This document shows positions 55,741 to 64,000 of a stretch of 64,000 nucleotides of DNA, in pieces. Each line of letters opens with the position of its first letter. Within the stretch, counting starts at the first letter, position 1. This DNA is from Brachypterus glaber (Eukaryota; Arthropoda; Insecta; Coleoptera; Kateretidae), in assembly GCA_958510825.1 (NCBI GenBank), contig OY294045.1:95044988-95108987 (forward strand), written 5' to 3'. Made by a program: the position numbers and the translations under genes. Below the pieces are notes generated by a model that saw only the letters and a list, made by a program, of their open reading frames with translations, ran no database searches and was not told the origin of the DNA.

Positions 55741-56672
55741 ATATTACAAAGTGACGATTTATATCGTTACAATCTTCAAAACGATCTTACTCTGTTTAAT
55801 AACTGGTGTAAGTCAAATGGGTTATGTTTAAACATTTCAAAATGTAAATCAATGACCTTCACTAGGAAATTAATGCCCACTTACGGTGTATATTGTATAG
55901 ATAATGTCCCAATCGATAGAGTTGAAGTTTTTAAAGATTTAGGTGTTCACCTTGATACCAAATTAAATTTTACTGATCATATTGACAAGATAGTTACTAA
56001 GGCAAATAAAAATTTAGGGTTTATTAAACGATATACTACTACGTTTACTGATACACGATGTCTAATTGTTTTATACACTAGTTTTGTTCGGTCAGGCCTA
56101 GAATACGGGTCATTGATTTGGTCGCCAAGTTATACAACCCATATATTACGTTTAGAAAATATTCAAAAAAAATTTATTAGATTACTGTGTTTCAAAAATA
56201 ACATTGACTATGCAAATAGCAACATTAACGAGTTGTTAACTTATTTTACCTTACCTTTATTGGAGAAACGTCGTTCATACTACGATATTATGTTTATTTA
56301 CAAAGTTTTTCACTTCATAATAAAATGTCCACCAATTCTTTCACAATTTTCTATCTGTGTTCCATTAGCAAACTTAAGGTTTAATAATTTATTTTTTGTT
56401 CCATTTCACCGAACAAACTATGGAATGCACTCTCCTTTATGTAGAATGACCAATTTAATAAACACAATCAATGACTGTGATATTTTTTATTTAAGTTTAA
56501 ATAAATTTAAAAATAACATTAAAAGAGTATTATATTAATTATACGTTAAAAATTATTATATTAATTATAAGTGTCCAGTTAAATATTCTAGTTACCATAT
56601 AACATGTTTTATTCTATTGTACTTAAATGTTTGTAAAAAAGGATATCCGTTAATAAATAAATAAATAAATAA
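55741..56672 (+). pseudogene. LINE C, 3' part with (AAAT)n tail
   Basis: Continues LINE C in frame: SDDLYRYNLQNDLTLFNNWC, LCLNISKCKSM, then VFKDLGVHLDTKLNFTDHID, SGLEYGSLIWSP, IQKKFIRLLCF and the C-terminal VPLANLRFNNLFFVPFHRTN block; stop at 56538. 3' UTR and (AAAT)n at 56650-56672, after which the Y-X spacer resumes (AATACATTACATTTCAAGG). Same family type as the LINE at 7131-7858. Confidence 0.88.
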
Positions 56673-56724
56673 ATAATACATTACATTTCAAGGTGCCGCG
56701 GTTCTATTAACGGTTCTGACCCTA

Positions 56725-56931
56725 CCTATGGTCTATTTTTTCAAGAAATATAATAAATTAAAAATCGCACAGTAAATATTTTTGCAACAGGTTTGAATAG
56801 TATATGATTGTGTATAGAATAAGTTATTTTTTTATAAAATAAACTAAGCACATCCAATATTCTAATCTGTTTTGAAAATATTCACTGTGCGATTTTTAAT
56901 TTACTAGCTTGCTTGATGAAACAGATCATGG
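56725..56931. mobile_element. Element X, copy 2 (uninterrupted)
   Basis: CTATGGTCTATTTTTTCAAG and its inverse CTTGATGAAACAGATCATGG bound a 207-bp fold-back unit with AAAAATCGCACAGT/ACTGTGCGATTTTT arms. At about 56815-56830 it preserves the empty site of the 2-kb insertion in copy 1. Confidence 0.85.
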
Positions 56932-58485
56932 TAACAGAACACTCCTATTAGTTTTTCACCGGGTGATTTGCGTAAGGGATGTCCGCTATCTTAAATTTTA
57001 GGGGTGCGTGCCGTTATCTCGCTAAATATGCATCTTATTATAAAAATGCATATAACCAATTTTGATAAGGAGAACATTTCCAATAATTTTTGTTTGTACC
57101 ATTTTTTTTAATATACTAATAAAAATCGAGTTAAAATATTATAAATATTCAAAAATTACCATGTTGGGGTGAAATTGGTTTTTTCGATTTTTCAGCCAAA
57201 TTATTCATCGGAGCAAACTTGTAGCTTTTGAAATTCTCTATAAGTTTTATATATTATGCATTTTCATAAGTATTTTGTTACGGTTACAGTGGGCGCTGAA
57301 CGTCGAGTTGCGTCCTCTGTAAACGTTCGAAAGTACCTATGAAAATTTATAATACCCGAAACTTATAGAAAATTTCAAGAGCTACAAGTTTGCTCATAAC
57401 CACTTTGATGCATAGTTTTTTTTTAATAAAAACAATTAAAATTTAATTTCCAGACATGAAAAATTTCCATTTTCTCTAGTGCTATACCATTGGCATATCA
57501 ATGATATACAGGTATGGTAGTATATTTTTAGGAATATAGAAATAAAACAATATTTGAAAATACAATGTATATAATGTGCTATTGACTGTACATTAAAAGT
57601 AAGCGTATTCAATAATAAGAATCCTCCACACTGTCAAATTAACTTTTTCGTGCGAAGATTTTGCTATAAGAAACGTTCACTATTTTTTAATTTAATTTTT
57701 AATAAAATTGTTCATAAATTCACTAATATTCATAAGCTCACTATTATTCATAATTACAATTAGGTACTTAAAAAATTACTATATTCTAGAATAGAGAATA
57801 TGTTGGTGGTGTATGTATTTAAAAATTAATGTATTAGAAAAAGAAAGGAAAAAAGATCGCCTATATTCCACAAACATATTATCCACAATTGCAAGTTATT
57901 CGAGATCTTGTAATTTAATATATAATTGGTCTTTGACTTTTTTAGACCACTTTTTATATATTTACATGATCTCGTATATATTACAAATATTTAAATTTTA
58001 ATTGATTAACCAACTTATTTAAGTAATAATTTATTTACAATTTATTTTTATTTATAAAAATGTTTGAGATAAAGTTTTAAGACTTGGTTTTAACTGTCTA
58101 CACATTATCCTTAAATAAAGCAATAGTACCAAAGCATTTGGTCTCGGAACTTTACAAGCAATCAATTATTTTATTTTAATAAAGCTATACAAAAAAATGG
58201 TAACTAAAATTGTTGCAATATGTAATTTTCCAGCACTGTGTTACATACATACGAGGCTGCTTACTATTTAGCCAATGCTTTATAAAACTATGAGTACTTA
58301 TCTTAAAATGTAGAACCTTTTATAAAATTTAATTGAAATGATAAAGAAAGAATAAATGTACTTATAATATTTAAGATTTAAAAGCCTAAAATTTAAAACT
58401 GAAAATAGATTTAAAATCAGTAAAACAGGCTTTAGGACACATAGTACGGCTGCGTCAAGAGGCAAAGCTTATAGTAGAGGTGGGT
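56932..58485. other. No gene; one fold-back at ~57195-57405
   Basis: AGCAAACTTGTAGCTTTTGA mirrors AAGAGCTACAAGTTTGCT and ATAAGTTTTATATATTATG mirrors related text, giving a 210-bp fold-back around a GC-richer centre (GTGGGCGCTGAACGTCG). The rest is AT-rich; the frame 57813-58001 is unremarkable. Confidence 0.6.
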
Positions 58486-58748
58486 TATACACAACGAACT
58501 AACTCTTTTTTCTAGAATACGCATACCGTTAAAATAAAGTATCGCCAACATCTCGGTTTGTTTGTAAACAAATTGTAGGTATATTCAGGCCTGAACAATA
58601 ACAATTAGCAATAACTGGTATTGTTGACTCTGTTAGAACAAAGATGTGCGAGTAAGACAGACGAATGTTTATGTTGCCGACGTTTTTGTTAGTTTTAACG
58701 AATGAAATGCCTATTCTAGAGAGAAGAGTTATTAGTTCGTTGGTTATA
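58486..58748. mobile_element. MITE with CAACGAACTAA ends, copy 2 (complete)
   Basis: CAACGAACTAACTCTTTTTTC at the left mirrors GAGAAGAGTTATTAGTTCGT TG at the right; TCTAGAATA/TATTCTAGA follow. 263 bp, no coding. The left half equals 33984-34195. Confidence 0.85.
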
Positions 58749-59354
58749 CAAGCCCAAAAAAGTAAATCTTTTCGGATTCATCAGGCGACAAATTTAAATC
58801 GTTATAGATTGCTTCTTTGTCTACTTAGTCGTTAAACTTTTTTGGTTAACTTTTAAACTTAGAGTCATAAATAAGGACATAATTGATTATGGTTGACTTC
58901 TTTGTTTATTATTCACTCGAGGGTGCGTAAAATTTTGATCGCTTTTGATCTTGCCTCACCTAAAAATATCAAGACACAGCTCTGTCATTTCGTATTGTTT
59001 TTGGGTCGCCAAATCAGCTAATCATTTTTTTAAGAAAAAAAAATGAAAGCGAAATAACAAAAGCGATATAACACAAATCTGTTTGTTACCGAATTGATAT
59101 TTTTGTATAGCTGTGCTACATTTTATAATCCTATTTATTTATTATTTACAAAAATCTAATTAGAGTTATATCGAAATAAAATAATTAATTGTTTTTCGTT
59201 CTTCTACAAATTCTAAATTCTCTTTAAACTACAAAAATATATATAGTACTCCACTCATATTAGATATGCAGGTAGATAAAGCTGATATTATTTTTCCTCC
59301 AAATAAAATTAAAAATTTTTATAACTAGGTACTAAATATCTATGGGTTATATAG
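58749..59354. other. No gene seen
   Basis: AT-rich spacer. Confidence 0.5.
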
Positions 59355-60783
59355 TACAGTCATTTAAGGTGAAAAAACGGGTAAACCTCGGAATGAAGAT
59401 AAACTTGTATAAATCTTTGTTTTGACATTCTATAAGTTAGCTTAAAAGTCTCATAGAATCTCGTGTCTGCGTCGCAAGATATTCAAGGCCAAATGTCGCA
59501 AAAACCGGTTTTTGACATTTGGACATTTTGAGTTAATAGCAAAGTTATAGAGCATAAAATTCTCTACAAATTGGTATAAGGCAATATTTTATACAATTAA
59601 CCGTTTCCAAGATAGAGCACTTACGAGTATATTTGATAACGCTAGGTCAACTGTGGAATTTAGTACAGTTTATAATGATTAATTATAATTATTTACTAAA
59701 AATATTATAGATATTATAGTACTATGATTTGATTCCACAGTTGACCTAGCGTTATCATATACTGTGCGGTGCAAAAGTCACTTAAATAAGACAACTATCT
59801 TTTGGCATATATTCGATATTTTTACTTTTTACAATGTGGTCAGGGAGGCAAAGGGGGTATTTTTTTAAATGGAAAGGGGTCGTGTAATACATTATTTTAA
59901 AGCAAATAAAATTTTCTATTTGACCATGTATTTTTTAATTTTTTTAATTTTTCTATTTTTTAAGATTTTGTTTGTAAAACTTTATTTATATAATATGCAA
60001 ATAAGTCAATTATACTTTTAAACTAGTTTTATATGATATAAATAAAATTTTACAACAAAAATCTTAAAAAAATCGTATTTTTTAGTGAAAAACAATTGAA
60101 AAATAAAAAAATTGAAAATATGGTCAAACAGAAAATTTTATTTAATTAAAAATAAAGTATCACACGACTTCTTTCCATTAAAAAAATACCCCCCTTTGCC
60201 CCCTGACCACATTTGAATAACTAAAAATATCGAATAAGTGCCAAAAGATAGTTTAAGTTGTTTTATTTAAGTGTTTAAAACTCGATATCTCAACTGGTTC
60301 AGAAGTTAAGAGAGGTGGGTGGTTGACTTTTGGACCGCAAAGTATATGATAACGCTAGGTCAACTGTGGAATCAAATGCATAGTACAGTTTATAACTATA
60401 ACAACTATTATATTTTTAGTAAATAATTAACTTTATAAACTTTACTATGTATTGAATTCCACAGTTGACCTAGCGTTATCAAATATACGGATAAGCGCTC
60501 TATCTCGAGAACGGTTAATTGTATAAAATATTGCCTTATACCAATTTGTAGAGAACTTTATGATCTACAACTTTGCTGATAACTCAAAATGTCATTTGAT
60601 GCAGAAAACAAGATAATTGCAAAAAAAAAACGGTTTTTGCGACCTTTGACCTTGAATATCTTGCGACGCGGATCTATGAGATCTATGAGACTTTTGATCT
60701 AACTTATAGAATGTCAAAACAAAGATTTATACAAGTTTATAGCTTGTTATCTTTTATTCCGAGGTTGAATCCCTATTTGACTG
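59355..60783. repeat. Hierarchical palindrome: outer arms, two hairpins, F1 core
   Basis: Outer arms 59355-59633 and 60485-60783 are inverted copies (ACTTGTATAAATCTTTGTTT, GCGTCGCAAGATATTCAAGG, ACAATTAACCGTT). Inside each lies one hairpin of a second family, 59636-59757 and 60348-60484, both bounded by GATAACGCTAGGTCAACTGT and its inverse. Between the hairpins is F1 copy 3 (59760-60346). Order: outer-hairpin-F1-hairpin-outer, symmetric about 60050. No gene. Confidence 0.85.
59760..60346. mobile_element. Fold-back MITE family F1, copy 3
   Basis: Ends CTGTGCGGTGCAAAAGTCAC and GACTTTTGGACCGCAAAGTA; internal landmarks as in copies 1 and 2 but about 130 bp shorter and more diverged. Confidence 0.8.
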
Positions 60784-61024
60784 GACTAAAGACATTATGT
60801 ACCATACATGATACTAGTGAGTAAAAGATAATTATCTTGGTAATTTATTTGATACAAAATTCTTCAAACAGCCGAATCAAATGTTTTTATTTCATTTGAA
60901 CAAAAGTCCAAACAAATCAGTTATGATAACTAGTCGGATCGAAGTATTCAGTTAGCGGGGGTCCGAAAAAAATATAAATTAAAAAAAGTAAATAAACACT
61001 TGAAATAATGTTTCACTAATATTT
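60784..61024. other. No gene seen
   Basis: AT-rich spacer. Confidence 0.4.
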
Positions 61025-61802
61025 CAAGCAAATTAGACGAAAAAACGGCAAATAGAAGAAATAATTTATAAAGTTTTGAAATTTTGGTTGTGAACTCCCA
61101 GTAGGAACCCAAATACAGATCCTAAGATTTTTTTAAATATCGACCTCCATTTTTTTTACAGCGAAAAAAAAAATTTTTTTTTGCTGTCAAATTTTCAAAA
61201 GATGGATATATTTAATGTAATGGGAATTAAAACATTCTATATTTATATAACTGTATTTTGTATTTAGCGCTTCTAGAAGCTCCTCGTTAAAAATTTAAAA
61301 ATCAAAATACAATTAAAAAAATGCAGAATGTTTTAATTCCAATTACGTTAAAAAATCCATCTTTTGAAAATTTGACAACAAAAAAAAAAAAATGTTTTCA
61401 CTGTAAAAAAAAAATGGAGGTCGATATTTATAAAAATCTTACAACGTCTTAAAAAAGTCCTTTCTTTATAAGTGACCCGAATTTGATTAAAAAATATTCA
61501 TAAAAGCAAATTCTACAGTCATTTAAATAAAGGTGTTTTTTTTTCTAAAACACCCAGGAGAAAAAATTCTAGGTTATGTCACAAAAAAGTATGCTTCTCG
61601 GTATGCTTCAAAAATTTCATTTTGTGGGATAGTGTTTTTGTCTTCGCGCTGAGAAATATGCTTATTTTCCAACCTCATTTATGAGCGTTGGGGGGCGGGG
61701 GGATAATTCTTCGGATCTATATTTGGGTTCCTACTGGGAGTTTACAACCAAAATTTCGTAACTTTATAAATTATTTCTTCTAAAAAGTATAATTTGCTTC
61801 AA
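61025..61802. repeat. Fold-back element, ~780 bp
   Basis: AGAAGAAATAATTTATAAAG, TTTTGGTTGTGAACTCCCAG and CGACCTCCATTTTTTTTACA at the left have inverse partners at the right (TGGGAGTTTACAACCAAAAT; AAAAATGGAGGTCGATAT). Inner GGAATTAAAACATTCT mirrors AGAATGTTTTAATTCC. No coding capacity. Confidence 0.85.
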
Positions 61803-62632
61803 CCATAACCGATCTATCGATCTGTGGCTATTATTGCACGGTAAGTAACTTAAAAGAGGTCTTTTGACATTTAAACTTTAAAAATATTTTGTTTTAAACA
61901 TTTTTCTATATAGAAAGAAAAAAATATATTATTGTGAAATATTATAGATACAATTATTTATATTCAAAAAATAATTTTTTTTTTAATTTAAAGTGCTATT
62001 TTTTGGCCATAAATTTTTTTTTAAACATTAAAAAATGGTGGTCGTCATGATTCCGTCCGTTTGAATCGACTGAAAAAAAAACGAGGTATTATTCAGTACT
62101 GAAGTCGCTGTAGCCCCGACAAGAAGATTTTTATTTTGGCCAAAAAATAACAAAATGGCAGACGTTTTTTTTTTTTTTGAAAATTTTAAAAATAAAATAC
62201 CATGAAATTTTACAAGAGTATATCTTTTCTTTCTATATAAAAAAATGTTATTTATTTATTTTTTTTAATTTGAAAGTAGAAAGCCTAAATCTCTAAACTC
62301 TAGTTCAGTTTCCTACTGCGCCACAGATCTAGTGTCTTAAAAATGAAAAAAAAAACAATGTTTTTAATGTTTTCTGTTTTTAAAAATGTTTATTTTTTCA
62401 AAAAGGCAAATACTTTTTAAAATAATATATTTTGTTTTCGAGCACTTGGTAAATAAATACTTTGATTTGACCAGTGGTTTTCATATATAATAAATAATTT
62501 AAATCCTATTTTGGTCAAAATTTTTGATTCAGCTATTATTATTGGACCACCGAACAGTCTTATCTAAACCATAAATCATAAAATATGTTTATATTTTATA
62601 ACAGGATTTAATAGAAGTAATATAATATTATC
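61803..62632. other. No gene seen
   Basis: Strongly AT-rich, many homopolymer runs, all frames closed. Confidence 0.5.
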
Positions 62633-63562
62633 AATACAGGGTGTATTTGAAATAGGGTAGGAAATTTTAACAGGTGATTCTAAATGATAAAATATGACAA
62701 AAAGTTCCTATAAATATATGTCTAAAAATGCGTCATAAGGGAGCCCCTTTGAAATAGGCTAAAAAAATCGGTTTTTATTTAATAACTCAGGAACCCTTTG
62801 ACATATATTAACGAGGTTTTGCACGTGAATTAATCCTAATAAGGCCCATCTTTGTATGTCATTTTCACGTACTTATTTAATCCAGGGGTGTGCGAAACGG
62901 CGGGGCCTTATCAGTTTTTTGTCCCAAACTTTTTTCTGTGTAACTTTTTTGAAATTTTATTTTTGAAATATGATTCCTCAGGTCAAAATACATAAAAAAG
63001 GTACTCTTGTTGTAATACTGTAGGATTAACCGTTTTCGAGAAAAGTTCATTTGAAGGTGAAATTTCACGGTTCGAGGACGAAAAATTAAATACTAAAATG
63101 TCGAAAACCAAAATTTTAATGATACAGGGCGAATGTACATTAAAAACTAAGAAAAAAACCTCATATACAGATACTTCCAAAAATCAATCCTAATGGAGCT
63201 ATGGTCACCTAAATATGCACCATTTTTAAAGGGCTATGGTAGCTTTAAAAGCATTTTTTCGACCTACATGTATGGAAAAAAGCCCCCCCCCCGTTTCGCA
63301 CACCCCTGGTTGAAATAAGTACATGAAAATAACACATAAAGACGGGCCTTGGTAGGATTAGTTGACGTGCAAAACCTCGTTGATATATCTCAAAGCGTTC
63401 CTGAGTTATTAAATAAAAACCAATTTTTTTAGCCACTTTCAAAGGGGCGTAGCTCCCTTATGACGCATTTTTAGACATATGTTTATAGGAACTTTTTGTC
63501 ATATTTTATGATGTAGAATCATCTGTTAAAATTTCCTGCGCTATTTCAAATACACCGAGTAT
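62633..63562. mobile_element. Fold-back element family F2, copy 2
   Basis: Same order and text as 26563-27722 (CAGGGTGTATTTGAAATAGG at the left; CGCTATTTCAAATACACCGA at the right), about 230 bp shorter through a deletion at the poly-C junction (63283-63291). The parallel small frames (62877-63442) are repeat artefacts. Confidence 0.88.
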
Positions 63563-63699
63563 ATTGTCTAAAAAAAAAAATAACTCAAATTATAAAATAT
63601 TAATTTTATAGTTACACTTATCATATTTTTGTCTGGGTCGTTAAAATTTAAATTACACTGTTTAGAATGGTTTCTTACGCAACTTGCTTTTAACCTTTT
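63563..63699. other. No gene seen
   Basis: AT-rich spacer before the LINE fragment. Confidence 0.4.
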
Positions 63700-64000
63700 C
63701 CTACATAGTTTATCCGTGGAATTCCCGGAAACGAGAAGGCAGATGAACTTGCAAGACTCGGATCAGGGATGGCCTGCACGCGGCCGGAACCTATATTGGG
63801 TGTTACAAGGAAGCAGGTAAAGACCGCTCTCGATGAGTGGGCTTATACCAAGCTAAAGGAGCAATGGAGAGCGGTCGACGGTTGCCGGCAAGCTAGGGAC
63901 TTCCTGGCTGGCCCAAGCAAATCAAAGACCGACTGGTTACTGGAAAAAGGAAGAACTGCACTCAGACAACTTGTAGGGGTCCTCACGGGCCACTGCAGGC
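63700..64000 (+). pseudogene. LINE RNase H domain end and C-terminus (runs off window)
   Basis: Frame set by 63718 reads GIPGNEKADELARLGSG (the last conserved RNase H block, with the G-N-E-x-A-D-x-L-A signature), then ALDEWAYTKLKEQW and GRTALRQLVGVLTGHCR to the last base. The RNase H domain in this position is typical of R1/I/jockey-type LINEs. GC-richer codons than the surroundings. Its next residues would match the - strand fragment at 11812-11500, indicating one family. Only the 5'-truncated tail is visible, so activity is unlikely. Confidence 0.8.

Overview
This is an AT-rich, intron-containing, repeat-dominated animal sequence with no sign of operons. It is almost certainly an insect: it holds a 7-transmembrane gustatory-receptor exon, GAPR-1-like CAP-domain genes, several LINE families with AT-rich microsatellite tails, Penelope-like elements and many fold-back DNA elements with TA or TTAA target duplications. 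A beetle-like genome would fit, but the species cannot be fixed from the sequence. There is one scaffold gap (34196-34395).

Host genes are few. (1) A CAP/GAPR-1-like gene on the + strand (exons 6206-7097, 11232-11456, 13314-13646, 15239-15507, 16848-17207). The five exons join in frame (877 + 225 + 333 + 269 + 360 coding nt from the ATG at 6221 = 688 codons) into a 687-residue protein with FOUR tandem CAP domains, each keeping the His/Glu/Glu/His set. (2) A lone first exon of a second CAP gene (32757-32861). (3) The first exon of a gustatory receptor (39976-38990, - strand) ending at a GTAAGT donor; its last exon is not seen. Almost everything else is mobile DNA.

Layout. 1-1412: two head-to-tail LINE 3' ends with (TTTC)n tails. 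1.8-2.9 kb: fold-back element with a decayed hammerhead-like core. 3.1-5.3 kb: LINE pseudogene (-). 5.4-17.2 kb: the four-CAP gene, its introns packed with LINE pieces and fold-back elements. 17.4-31.7 kb: fold-back/MITE field, a Penelope-like element with hammerhead motifs at inverted ends (22.0-23.7 kb) and a pogo-like deletion derivative that keeps a promoter (28.1-29.3 kb). 31.9-34.4 kb: 136-bp satellite, CAP exon, gap. 34.8-35.9 kb: second Penelope-like element with an 11-bp target duplication. 37.2-38.8 kb: duplicated hairpin unit split by a 0.6-kb (AAATT)n array. 39-40 kb: gustatory receptor. 41.6-56.9 kb: a deeply nested transposon pile. Two copies of the same element pair (Y then X) lie in tandem; copy 2 is broken by LINE A, itself broken by full-length LINE B with a perfect 15-bp target duplication, and then by LINE C, itself broken by a 3-kb gag-bearing insertion. 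58.5-63.6 kb: more fold-back elements, including a hierarchical palindrome. 63.7-64.0 kb: start of a LINE RNase H fragment that runs off the window.

The best candidates for something new are LINE B, whose ORF1 and ORF2 share a frame and are separated by a single UAA followed by CAA UUU with no ORF2 AUG; the compact GIY-YIG-only Penelope-like units with inverted hammerhead ends; and the four-CAP gene.
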